Of a stretch of DNA of 64,000 nucleotides, positions 11,356 to 25,800 are shown piece after piece. Below the pieces are notes generated by a model. The model was not told where the DNA came from and searched no databases. It saw only the letters and a program-made list of their open reading frames with translations. Each line of letters starts with the position of its first letter. Position 1 is the stretch's first letter. The DNA comes from Maratus speciosus (Eukaryota > Arthropoda > Arachnida > Araneae > Salticidae): assembly GCA_963932465.1 (NCBI GenBank), contig OZ010789.1, positions 599,259,968 to 599,323,967 of the forward strand, given 5' to 3'. Position numbers and translations under genes: made by a program.

Positions 11356-11543
11356 CTTCATATCGGGAAAATCTGTGCAGTTTTTTGCCGATTTGTATAT
11401 TTTTAGCTCCGTTTTCCATATTTTTAACAGCTCATCATTTTTATGCCATGGGCATCTACAAGGTTTACTAGGATCAGGCAAATAACATGTGATTTCACTG
11501 TCACATGTTGAGCAGCCATCTTTCTTATGCTTAGAGGAAGAAC
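11356..11543 (-). CDS. GEN1: GEN1 coding exon 7 (Cys-rich)
   Basis: The acceptor is TTTTTCAG|. It encodes KKDGCSTCDSEITCYLPD and CRCPWHKNDELLK, which closely follow the Cys/His pattern of GEN1 after H3TH. The donor AAG|GTTATT is weak. If it is not used, the frame runs seven more codons to TAA, giving a protein of about 335 residues without a chromodomain. The next exon was not found. Confidence 0.85.
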
Positions 11544-14500
11544 CTGAAAAACATTTTAATATAATTAATTTATTTTATTTTTATTATTTTTCAGACTTAA
11601 AATCGGCTGAAAATTTTTTATTTAAAAGCATTTTACTGAATAATAAATTAAATAAAAGCTAAATATTAAAATAAAATATGCTTAATTTTTGAGAAGAAAT
11701 TTAAATTAACAATGTGGTAGTAAAAGGACAATAAAAATATTTAAAACTTAGAATTTAATTGACATATTTCAAAGTATAAAAATTATTTTAAACTAAGCAA
11801 AAGTTGAATAATTTTAAACTGACATTTAATTTAAATCATGCAAACTACTACTTTCTAGTAGAATATTTTTATTTATAGTTGCACGCATTCATAACAACCA
11901 TAAAGCAAAGTTTGTAAAAAGTGACTGAATGATATAAAAGATTAATTACATTTAGTAATCTTATGTATGCATATACAGTAATATCTTATATACACATTGG
12001 CACAAGATATCGATAAAATAAAACATATGAATGATGATCTGCCATGTACTCGATCGATCGTTGCTATGGTAGATAAAAGAATAGACAAATAATAGTAAAT
12101 TGTCAAACCCTTTTTCACAACAAATGCCATCAATCAACAACAAAAATTAAATTTTAGCACAAGATATTGTATGGCATACATACAAATCAAGATTAAAATT
12201 ACAAATTGATTATACTATTTTAGTTCCTTAGCTTTGAAACTGGTGCTACAAGCAGTAAAAAAATATTATTGTATTTACAATGCATAATCTAAAACCCAAT
12301 TACCCAGAAAGTTATAAATATATCATATACATTACCTAGATTTAAAATATCCACACAATAATCAAAATTAACTAGCCGAGTGAAATGGCTTCTAAATGAG
12401 CTTTCTTAGTTTAGCAATTCATTCATTTTCTTTATCAAATTCAATTATGAAGTCTGTGTTTTAAAGTGTTTAAGAATGACAGTATCATTAATTTTATTAT
12501 TCACAAAGTATGAGAATATTTTGATCTTTTTTTTTAGCTAAATAATACTTTGGATCAGTATTATCCTACAATGCACTTTTAAACACTGAATATTCTTCAA
12601 TATACAGGCTGAAGTAGAGTAGTATAATTTTCTGAGAATCAGCAGCATACAATAGAAAATTAAATGATAATACTTTCTCATATTTTTGGTTGGGAATTTT
12701 GATAATTGACATACAAGTGAGAGAGATTCATAAAAGAAATTGACATGAATGAGAGACTTCTGTGAAATATTTATGTTTATAAAACAGGCAATACAATTCC
12801 ACCTGATAGGAAATGCAATGGTATTCTTATATTTATAACAAATATTCCAGTATCTTTAACTTTTAAAAACTTTTACAGAAAATCTTTTGAACATATGATG
12901 CAATGGTTTGTTATATATATTTTTTCAAATGATGATACATAATAATACAGAGTCAAACAAACTTTAAACGATTTTCGTAATGAAAGACAAAAGTCATCAT
13001 CACAATATTAACTTTAAAATGATTTAAATATTACAATTTGTACAGAAAACTATAATCTTAACTATGGAAAGGAATTTTTTTTTCTACTAGATAGTGAGTA
13101 AAATCCCAAGTATAGTTTCTGGAACCAGGAGTTAGTGGGTCTTTTCCTCAGGTGTAGCAAAAAAAAAGTTATCATAGCAAAAGTTCCATTGACCTGCCAG
13201 AAAAATCGGCTTCACTTTTGCTGTGCTAACTCATCATTATCAGTGTAAAACAGTGTCAAATAATGTACATCACGACAGACCATTTCAATAAAAATATGTG
13301 TGTTTTAATTAACAGGAAAAAAATATATGTAAACAAATGGCTAAATATAATTTGTAATAACAAAAGTCTTTTTCATTATTAAGTATGTATTCACCTAAAT
13401 GTCCACAACGAGTGCAATGAGCTCCCTTTTTCAAAGGCTGACTTTCTAAACCAGGAAACAATTCAGATTCACTTAAATCCTTCCAGTCCTTAAATCTTTG
13501 AGTAAGCAAATAAAATAGAATAATTAAATGATGTATTAAATAAACTTTTCATTTACATTCACATAAAATATTTATTTTTTGTTGACAGCAAAAATCTAAA
13601 ATTATTTTTAACAGACACACCAATTTTTGCTTAGCAAATATGAATCGCAAATATTGAAGCGTTTTTATTTTCTTTTATTTGAATAAGTTCTATATAAAAG
13701 CTAATCAATAAAATGCAATTGCTAGCATAAAATTGAAGCTTACAATGAAAGACTAATTCCTTACATTGAACAATAGTTTTCCAAAGTGGTTCTTTTAATA
13801 AAAGAGCCTTTCATATAAAAATAATTCTTAATTTATCATAAAATTATTTTACAATTATATCATACATTTTTTAATGACATGTTAAAGCCATCATGAATAT
13901 TAAAGATTACTTGAGGTAGTGTCATACTCAGGATTTCATTTCAGGTAGGGCTGACTTAAACTTTGATAAAGTTTTCAGCCCTGCAAAATATCTTGAATTA
14001 TGTTGTAAGCTGAAATCATGTTCGATACTAAATTAATACCAACTTCAAACATTCCCCAATAATACTGTGGCTTTGCTGTAGTGCATCTTTTAGGTGAAAA
14101 ATTGGGAAAAGCATACATAAGAAAATTTTGGAGGGTCCTTCATGATGCAAAATTTTCTACAAAAATAAAGCATTTTATACTCAATTGCAAAAGAGGCATA
14201 TTTTGTATTAAATATGTTTAATCTGTATTATTTCTGAAAAAGGGGACACACTTTTGTAAAAAAGGACTTAATTTTTTTTAAGCATCTGGTTTCCAGGCAC
14301 CCAGGATTCCAAAAGACTAGTGACACCACTAATTCTCACATAAAATATTTGTTTTATCAACATTTTTTATTTTAGGAAAAAAGAACTTTCTTTTTTGATG
14401 CTATTTTTAATAACAACAAAAAGTTCATTCAAATTCATAGAGAAAGCAAACATTCCTTCTTGATTCCCCGTCTTATACATGCTCATGATATTTTAAACAA

Positions 14501-17500
14501 ACATGACCTACAAGATACAAGATAACCTATAACATAAATACACTTTTCAAAAGTTCTTCTATCTTGTACTGGAAGGAAAAGGTCCCTATTCCTTAGTTTT
14601 AAAAATTTAGCTAATTTTACTTGAAATAAGTACAAAGTAGAAATAGTTTTGCATGACTACAATTCATGTTGTTCTGAAAAAATTCCTTTACAATACGTTA
14701 ATTTGGTACAAGTTCTAATTATAGAAAATTCACCTCTTTGTTTTACACTTAATAGAACAGCCCAAACTAATAAATCTTTTAAAAAAATTCTAATTTTTCT
14801 TTTTTTTTTTTAAGATATGGCAAAAAAAAAGAACATTATTTAAACTAACTATTCAGGCGTTCTAACTTGCTTTCTCCATTCAGAATCATAATTCAATTAA
14901 TATTAAAATATTAATTGATAAAAGCATATTTTTAAAAAATATATTTTTCACTCTTTATTTGTATTATAGTTTATTTTGTACTTCTAGTGCTTAAAATATT
15001 TCATTGTTACAGTGCCACTGCTCGTTGGCATGTTTTAGAAATTGTGATTTGGCGAAGTAACTCTATCGTTGTTTCAACAGTAAGTTAAGTGGCAGCACTT
15101 TAAAAATTACCTTGCCAACAAAGTTATGATTTTAATAATAAAAAAAGAAAAGCTTGGTTGTTTATCATGGACAGAGCAGTCATAGATACCACTGAAATTA
15201 AATTTATACTGATGCAGCATCTTTGATCTGTAAGGAAAATAAAAGTACATGAAATTGAATAATATCACAGTCACTAAAGGGCATAAAATGTGTGCTTTGT
15301 GTCCATGAAAACCAAAAAAATATCAATAATCACTGGATGCAGCAATCTTGCTGTATAGGAATCTCAACAGTAAATGAAATAACACAAAACAAAACAAAAA
15401 AGAAAAAAAAAATCACTGGCTGCAGCAATCTTGTTATATAAGAATGTCAAAAGGACATGAAATTCGGTAATACAGCAATCAAAATAAAGTTAACTAGTAC
15501 AAATTTGCAGTTGTAACCAGGGACTCGGAGCTGGAGCTGGAGCTGGAGCCCGGAGCCGGAGCTGTGTTTTCCCTGGAGCTGGAGCCGGAGCTGGAGCTCT
15601 AAATTTTCTCCAGCTCCAGGGCGCCTTTAGTTTTTAATATTCTTTTAAATCTTTTTTTTTTCAGTCTTTTAAATTTCTAGGCTTAAAATATTTTAATTAC
15701 ATCATTATTCAGTATTTTAATTATATCATTTTTTAGGTTTTTATTATTATTAGAGAAGGAAACCTTCTCAAAACATGGTAACACTACTTTACTTCTACTT
15801 GAACTAAGTGACAACAGTATTTGAAAACAAATATGGCCGCCTGTTGTTTACATGCATAGTTGTACAATTTTGGCTGTTTGAAAAGTGTAGAAGAAATTTA
15901 AGATTTTTGTGTTTAAAATTCCACCAAATTTTCTATTTTAAAAGCAAAAGCTAAAAGATGTCATATTTTCTGAACAAGCATTTCAAGTTTGATGAGAAGA
16001 AAAATGCATTTTGTCAGATCTTTAATGAAGGTAGAAAGTATTTGTGAGCAAAAAATTAAACGTGTAAATTAAAATCTGCAACTCAAAAGCGCGAAGTCGG
16101 AGCCGGAGCCACAGTATTTTCTCTAAGAGCGGAGCTGGAGCTGGAGCATCAAAATTTGTTCGGCTCCGGGTCACTGGTTGTAACCATGAAGAATTTTAGG
16201 CAATTTATCCCCTGCACAATGTATAATCATAATTCAATTAATATTAAACTATTGATAAAAGCATATTTTAAAAAAATTACAACACTTTTTTTTATTTATA
16301 TTTTATTTTCTACTTTTTAGTGTTTAAAATATTTTATTATTGGACTTCACAGTCAGTTGGCATATTTTAGTGCATGCGGTTTAGAATGTAATTAATTCTA
16401 TTGCTGATGTAACTCATATACAATTGTAATGATGAAGAATATTTGTCAATTTACCACCTGTGCCAGGTTGAGAAAAAAATGCCTCAAAATCAATTTATAA
16501 TTAAGTTATAAAAATATTAAAATGTTGTATTGTCATTGGTAACACACTTGTGTAAATAATTTTTATAGGCACAGAATATAAGGAAGTGAGTAAAAAATGA
16601 ATTACGAAATTCCTTCTTTATATACAAGAAACAAGTTAAATAACAGATTGTAAAAACAAAAGTCAAAGTCTGTGGAATCTGATTATAGAAAGTTATAAGT
16701 TTTCATCAATACTAAATTTGAATGAGAATTTCAAGTAATTATTCAGCTATTGCCAAAATGGCTTCATTGATGGTGACTTTTTTTTCTGTCAAATCTGGTA
16801 AAAATTTAATTTGTCAACATGACAGAGAAATGTCAACAGTATTGATTAAAGTAATAGAGATACATTAACAGATGAAAGCTTTTAAACTGATTTAAAACCC
16901 CGAAAGAAAATATGAAGAAAACTTAATAAGTTATGCATCTGTATTAATGTTTATTAAAATAAATGTATATAATTAAACTGCCTGAAGTAAAAATGAAACA
17001 TTGAAGTAAAATAACTATGTATGTGGTGGAAAGAAAAGATAACAGGGTTAAAAATAAAGCTTTAACATCTGATACTTGCAGAAACAATATCTAACAGTAA
17101 AATAAAACTTATCTGCATTACTATATCACAAGGAACATAATGACATTTAATCCAAAAACAGCATCTTTAAATATTACTTTAGTTGAATAACATTTATACT
17201 TCTAAATGCTCTGGGGCTCAGTCGCGTATATAATGACTTAATCTTGCCATAATCTAAACACACGAAACATGATACAAGACTGCTTAAACTTTCACTATAT
17301 AACAGAACATTTTAAAGATTTCATGAAGTGAGCTAACTTTAAAAAAACGACGAAAATTCAAAAATGTAAAATTCCCAGCCGTGAGATATAGTTTGAAAAC
17401 ACACAAACTTTATAGAACTGAAAACACTTTCACTTGAAGAGAGGAAAAGTTCGACGCATGGTCAGAACCAAAACTTATTTGGTTTTTGTACATTCAGTCA

Positions 17501-19826
17501 TTTCTTTCATTTCAATGAAAGAAAGAATGAAAAAAAAAAAAAAATGTTGATAAACCACAGTCAAAGTTCAAATTGACTCATCCAATATACATTCTTCCAG
17601 AAACTTGTTTAAACACTTTTATATTCTAACAATGTCACTGGAGCAAAAAACTATATGTTTTCCCAAAACCCTTATCATATTAAAATGAAACAGATGGCTT
17701 CCTTCGAGACTAAAGCTGCCCTCTTTTAATATCCAGAAACAGAGAAGTTTAAACTAAAAGTATTTAAATGGTATAAATAACATTGCATGAAAAACTTTAG
17801 ACCAGCAGTAATTAAGACAATAAACTTTTCCGATAAAATTTATTTAAAACAAGCTTTCAAACTCTGAAGGATACCTTCAGCTAACTCATCTTTCTCAAAA
17901 ATACTAGAAATAAACATCGCCCAGAAGTATTGAGATCTGGGATATTTATCCAAGTCAGGAATATAAAGCAGGTCTATTACACAACTAGAAACACATCCAC
18001 CGGCCACTAGAATATCGTTATGGAAACATAAATTCACAATGGCACTCATTGAGGTGAAATGCAGTGGCCAGAAAGACAGCTCAGCCAGTTGCCGGGAGAA
18101 AAGTAAAGAGTTATTTGGAAGAAAAAAGCAGAAGATGCCATGAGTGACGTGTGATGAACAGAAAAGAAAATTAATACTAGATAACAGGAATTCTGCTTTT
18201 CCAGAATTTAGTGTCACCCCCGACATTTCCATTACTTCATTTTCTTCTGATGGACTAAAGAAAATTATGGTCATTTTTTCCCCCCCATTCTGACCAGAAA
18301 ATCAGAGTTCTAACTTTTTACGGCTGCTCTTTCATCTTCACCTAACACTTCATTTATAATAGCTGTTTCATAATAATAGAAGCCACCAGTCCATCAGAAG
18401 AAAACAACTCAGTTAAGCGAGACTCTACTGCAGTACAAAACATATTTCAATTTTAAGACTTAAAGCACGCATTTTATTTTATATAAAATAACGTCATTCG
18501 CATCCGCTTAAGAATTCCACATTTACGATCGACTCTTAAACATCTACAGTAAAGCATGCATAGTACATCACTATCGCGAAATAATGCACAAATGCAGCAA
18601 AAAGATGCTGTCATTCAAGAAAATCGACAAAAAGAACGGCTATCTAATGATTCATAGATACTTAAATTTCAATAGAGTTTATAATAGCTTCATTGTTTTA
18701 ACAGAAATCATTTGTTTATATTTTTTTCAAAATAGCACGTATTTTAATTATATTTTTTTCGGTTGTTATGAGAAAATGGCAACAAAAATATATAATTACT
18801 ATTTTAGAACTATTTTTCCTTTACTTTCTACAGAAATGGAGTATTTCCATTGCCAATATTAAGCAAATGGCTCTAAAAACTACAAAAAAAGTAATATTTC
18901 AAAAATAAATGGAGATACAGTTTTCAAACAAAATGCATTTAAAAGAACTTTTTTTTTCAATATGACGGTATAAAAATCGAAAATGTGCGATGCTTAGAAG
19001 TTAAAAAAATTGATATAGGGTATTTAATCGTACTGCTTTGTTTTACGGCTGGCTTCTGTAAGATAATATTATTTTTTGAAATGCACAAAATAAGCTGGGA
19101 GAAAGAAATAGCATACCGTACCAGGGGCTAAAAACAAACATTAAACAATAAGAAAAAGTAAAAGGCTATTACCAATAAAAAGGTTAGTACCATTAAAAAT
19201 AAAACTATTTAAATGCTGATGGAATAGCATGTGCTCATGGATGTAGCGGAGGGTAAACTGTAGTATATGCCATATACTTTTTGGATAATTCCGTATATCC
19301 TCTGGATTTTTTTTATGATGAAACCACTGAACCTGCTATGAAAAGATACATATATACAGTGACAAGATCCAGTGGTCATGCATTCTTAACAAAATTCACT
19401 AAGTATTGCCAATCTTGGCAAAAATTTGAAGCTGTCAGGTACTGTTACGCACTTGTATATATATATGTGCATGCATATATACGTATGTGAATATTTGATA
19501 AATACCAATACATTTTTCCTTTTAAATATGACATCATTTTATAATATGAATATGTAGCCTTAAGCATATGAAAGTTGCTACAACAGTTACAACATTTAAA
19601 TTAAATTTGTGATAAACCATATTTGGTAAACATAAATTAGCAGTGAGCACAATTATATATGGATTCCTTATTTTTAATCCATTGTTTTGTTTCTAAATGT
19701 CAGTCACCATAGAAATTCAAACTTTTATACCTCAGACATGTTTTTACTATAGACACAAATCAAAGAATTGGAATCCTTGTATCAAGGCCTAAAACTTAAG
19801 GAAAAAAAGTTTTTGGATTTCTATTC

Positions 19827-19857
<31 letters not shown>

Positions 19858-22800
19858 GTGGCATTTGAAATAAGATGATGGATAAAGTTGGGCAATGAAC
19901 TTGGTCAAAATTTTGATAAGTCTTCTATATATGCTTGATCACAATCGGTTTATAAATATAATTCTGACCAAATGACCAAAATCAGACATATATACATATT
20001 ACATAATCAACATTTGAACGGAGGGTGGTTTTGCAGTCATGATTGGTGAAAATGTACCAAAATTTGGATCATATCAAACTTTTATATTTTTAAATCTAAA
20101 ATAAAACAAAAGATACTCCAAAAAATTGAATAATGTTGAGTAGTTTAGAAGACATCAAACTTACATCCCATGCCTGAATTAATAGTTAAAATAATTATTC
20201 TGCACAGAATAAGGAACTAATGTGACAAACAACAAACTCTTAAAATTTCTAATTAACCAAATTTTTATTGACAGACACTATTAATTTGAGACCTTGGGCA
20301 CACTTCTTTTCTCCTCGTCAAACATTTTATATAAACATTAATTCTATTATTACACTTATCTCTGGTTTTGAGAGTTCTTTTGAAAGAAAGGGTACAGGAC
20401 ATATGCCTCAAATGATCTCTAGTTAATTAGGCCCCCTTCATTGATGTTCAATGTATATTCAAAACATCCCAATACTTATTGAATCGCAACAATTTTTTAT
20501 TTAAAAAATTATTGAAGAAAATACTTTAAGTAACATACACATGTACTTTTTTTTAATACGAATAATAATCTGAAATACATAAATAACAATGTTAAAAAGA
20601 TAGCCAATACTGGGCTTATGATTGTTTATACATTATAAATAAATTTTATTTAAAAAAGTTAAAATAGGGTTTTAAAAGTTCAGGATGAAGAAGAGGACCT
20701 TGTGACTTGTATTGCCTAATAACCTCCCAGCAGCTTAATATAAAGCTGGAATTATTGTTCAATATCATATTTTTAATTTGTCAAATTTATTTGAAAAATT
20801 CACGTTTAAAAATACATTTGCATCATTTCTACTTCAAGTTTGGAACTACATTTAATTTGCTTCAAAATAAAATTATAAAGTAATTTATTTTCATTTTACT
20901 GGAATTTTTCATGTGTGTATAAACCAACATTTGAATGGAGGGAGTTTTGGGATCTGGGGATCACGATTGCTGAAAATATAACAAAACTTTCTGGAATTGC
21001 TTTTCTCCAAATGGCTACAATAGGTAGCTTCTTACTTTTTGTAATGGAAGCTACCTAAAAGAAATAAATAAAATGAGTCTTTTTTTTTTTTCACTTTCAT
21101 CTCAGGGGAAGGGGGATGTAGCTATAGTTCAATTAGCCCCCTTGTGTACACACTTGATTTAAAGGCGTATTCGGAAGAATATTTTTCCACCCTCAACAGC
21201 TCGAAATCTTCTGAGACATTTTCAGATTCATTTTTAAAAGTAAAAACATGAAACTTGCTGATGTGATTTTTGAAGAGATGTATAAGAGGCTGTGTGATTT
21301 CATTTTTCATTCAATTAATTAGAATTTGAGTTTTAAACAATTATTTTCTCAGTATGACCATTTTTTTCATTCCCAGATCTCCTGCTTCGGAAAATTTGGT
21401 TCAAAACGCCAACTTTGACAGCATTTTTTACAATATTTTCTTCATTTATCAAAAAATTGACAAGCACAGCACAATATGCAATTTCTAAATAAGAGAATTT
21501 GATGTGTTTAAGAGCAAAAATAAATTTAAAAATAAATAAGAAAATAAGCAGTTTGGATTGGAATACATCCATAAGGGCAAAATTAGTTTTAAAAAACTAA
21601 CTAGAAACTTTCAACTACAAAACAATAGCATTACATCATAAATATAAAAAATCAAAATTTCATTATTCATAACTTTAAGCTACATTTTTCAATAGAAGAC
21701 AAAATATTTCCATGCAGTTGTTATTGTTATAAAATTAAGGTAGTAGAAAAAATAAGAAAGAATAGTTAAAAGACAATTATAACCACTAAATAAATTGGAA
21801 ATCTATACACATCCATAAAATAAGTTTTTTACGAATGTCTAATTTTAAATGCAATACCTTTGTAAAATGTCATCACAGTCCAATTCATTTAATAACTTTA
21901 TAGCTGTTTCTTTTCCAATGCCTGGCACACCTTTTGAGTAATCACAGCCTAGAAGAAGTGCTAATGCAACCAGTTTCCTTCTATCCAGATTATATTTATT
22001 CTTTTCTGACTTTAGGCAATATACATTCACATGAGAATCCTAAAAATGTAAAGAATTTTAAAATATAATAATACAGCCAGCCCTGCTTAATTGCATACAA
22101 CAGGTTCCACTGAATTTTATACAATTAAGTGGTGGTATACATTTAAGCGAGGCAATTAATGCTATCAAGATGGGTTATAATTTGATTATATACCACAGAT
22201 ATGATAAATATATAACAATTTATACAATAATTTTGTAATAATTTTAATCAATAATTTATTATTATTCTGCATATAATAATATATTATAAAGTATAATGTA
22301 TTATAATACTATTTACGTTACATGGTTTAACTTTTCATTATAATTTATGTGAAAATTAAAATTAGAGTAAAATAACCAATTTTTGTTTTTAAATCATACC
22401 TTTGAAAATAAATAAATTTCTACATCATTTCATTTTATTTTTCATTATTTGCCAATTTATCCTTTATCTCTTGCCAACAAAAAAAATCCTTTACTGCATT
22501 TCTTCACTTCCGGTGCTAAATATTGTTCTTTTATTCTCTTGACCGTGTTTAATATATTTCCCCCAATTCCAGGATTTTCAAAGAAGTACCACCAGAATCT
22601 TTAGTTGCTATATGTATGGTAAGCTTTAAAAGAAAATCATACCAAAATCATGCTCCCATGGAAGCTCATGGAAGCTAGCATGCGCTTCCAAAAATTAAGA
22701 GAATAAAGTCAATTCTTTCATGACGATTTCTGCCCTTCGATTTTACAGATTACAAAAGAAAATATTTCCATTCTTAATTTTTTCCCATTCATCGCCTTCA

Positions 22801-25800
22801 GAGGAATTCAGAAAATCTGGATTACTAGATTGGGGATATTTTATGTGATTAACCGGGGATTGTTATGCGATAAAACGAGTACATTTAACATTAACCTTAT
22901 GAGGACCATTTCTGTTCCATGGCATTCTATGCATATAAGCGGGTATGCAATTATCTGTTACTGGATTATCTGGGGCTGACTGTATAAGAAAAGTAATAAT
23001 TTTTTAAGCATATTTCAATAGTTTTGAAATTAGAGATTAAAAAATATGGTTAAATAATTTAATTATAATAATAATGTTATCTTCTAATTGATTAATATTA
23101 ATTATTAATTTAAACAGGTTTTAAATCTAGAGTTTGGATAAACATGAATTTGTTAAATGTGGAGTCATTTTAATGCCTTTTACAGGCAGAATTTAGTTAT
23201 TGCATGAGTTTGTTTGTAACATTTCTTTGTTATTGATTTAATTAAGAATCACAACAGATAACAACTTTATTGTATGTAAGTCATTCTTATATAAATAAAA
23301 ATTAATATTTGAAGATCTTAATTTTGAATGATGACATGACTAGTATGTTTCTACCAAAATAAAAATCATTATTTCTGTTACTAATAATATTAAAACAAAA
23401 CTAAAACACTTCTGATAGATTAATAAATGTACTTATGACCTGAAAAATGTCAAATGTTAGAAAGCTTGCTATAAAATTATTATTACTGATTAAAAATTTT
23501 ACACTTGTGGGTTTTGCATTTATGAAAATTAATAATTGATTAAAAAATTTTGGCTTTGACTGTACATTGTTTTTGCTGCTTTTCAGGTATTAAATTTCCC
23601 GCATTGAAAGAAAAAAAAATCAACACAATAAATATATTTTTTAAATTACAGATTTTTTTTCTCTTAATAATTTGATACAACTTTACTTATATAAAAACGA
23701 TTCTAACAGGTTAGCAAAAAATGTTAATTAAAATTTAAATTATCAAATTCATGTGTAAATTCACACTTTAAAAAAAGTTTTAAAGGATACTAAGAAAAAT
23801 GCTTACATTTGGTTCAACACTAAAATCTTTATAAATGACATCAGCACCATATAAAAATGCATCATTATCTTCAGTAATGACGCCACTCACAACCTGTTAG
23901 ATATGTTCAGAAATTCATATAAGCTTATTTGGTATTATATTACATATAGGACTTATTACAGATATACAATTCTAAAAATAATAATACAATGTCACAGAGT
24001 ATAAATGAGCATCAAATAAATAATAAAAAGTGATTAATAAAAATTATCAACATTAACTGACTAACATAAAATAATAATTGTAAAATTATAAAAAAAATTT
24101 CAAGAAATGTTAATTTACTAAAAGTTTTTATACACTTTAATATGAATTCAGATGAAGCCTTTGCATCATTTAAAATGAAGGTGAAAAACAAAATCTATGG
24201 AAAGGACAGGAGGAGGTATTTATAATTTTAGTTTTTACTAAAGTTGTAAACAATTTCAGTAGAATTAACTTTCGATACAATTTTAATAGAATGAATACGT
24301 TAGGTTATTTAAAAAAAATGACCACCTTTAAGGAAAAATACTTTTTAAAGGATATCACTGTACTAGGTTAAACACATATTGAACAATAAGGTTGTATTTA
24401 TATATTATTACAATAATTTATTACAATTAAGATATTTTAAAAGTTAGAAAAAGTAGTCGAGCAAGTGGTAATTTTGAAAGATTTTTTTTTTAGTTATTTG
24501 TAAGTATTAAATCAGACCTAAAAATTGTGTGTCAAATAGAAAACTTTTTTATTACTATTATTTTCCATACTATTATTAAATTGAATTTTTGTTACACTAG
24601 TAATGATATGGCTCATATTTTATAAAATTTTTACCTTCCCCCTGCTACCCAAAAAGAAAAAAAAATAAAATACAATAAAAATATAAAAAAGCAATTTAAC
24701 AAATTACAACGACCATTTGGAAAATGATTTTTTCAAAGACTAAAATTTAAGACATAAAAAAACGCACGGAGTTGATCATACATTACGTACACCATGAATT
24801 AAACATTAATAGTGTTATTACATGTAAAAATTCCAAGCAACAAAAATTGCTTGCAACTCGTATTTGGTGTGAAATATTTATATGTATTCATTCCTGTCCT
24901 ATTTATCTTTTTTTAAATTTTAAATTGGCTTATTCCATTTTTCTTTTGCACGTGAAAATATTACAAATTAAAATTAACTCTTTGGCAGAAATTGCTATTC
25001 ATTTTTCTTTCATTTTCATTAATTATTATCCACCTGAAACTTACGTATTATCCAAGCATTTCATTGGCTGTTTGGGAAAAGTCTTTTCCATCGTCAGATT
25101 TCCAAGAAATCTGACTACCAATTTTAAATGAAATTTCATTCTTAAACTTCTAAACATCCCACAATATTACTTTTTACGCCGTTGTATAGATAAAAAAATG
25201 TACTTTTAAATGCAATTTGTTTGAAATCTGTATCTCAATTTGTTTCTGAGTTATTGATTTTTTTTTTTTTTTTTTTTTTTTTTGTAGTTTTTATTACTTT
25301 TTTGTCATAGTGGCAATAGAAGTATCCATCTCTGTTAAAAGTAAAAGGAAATACAGATTACTGTATAGACCAATCACAAAACGAATAAAATGCGGATTAA
25401 ACCAATAAAAACCTTCAGATATGCTTTTGATTTCCTACCCTGACGAGAACAATAACCATTTTTCCAAACGGTTAAAAAAAAAAAAACGATCAAATGCACA
25501 TAATTTAAATCTTTTAGGTGTATCAAAATAAATTCAAAGCTATATAACAGCTTCATGGAAAATACCAATGTAACCAATGCATCCAAATAGATTCTCAAGT
25601 GAGTATCTGGCATGTATGTCAAGATGTATAATGTTTAAAATTTCTACCGGCACTTAAATGATATATAAAAAAGGGATGTATTCTGAACATGTGCAGAATA
25701 TACAAACTTTCATCAGTAAAAAATAACAGTAATTTTAGTTTTACTTATTTGTGATTAAGTAAAGGTAAAATGACAACTCATTTTTACTGAATATTTAATA

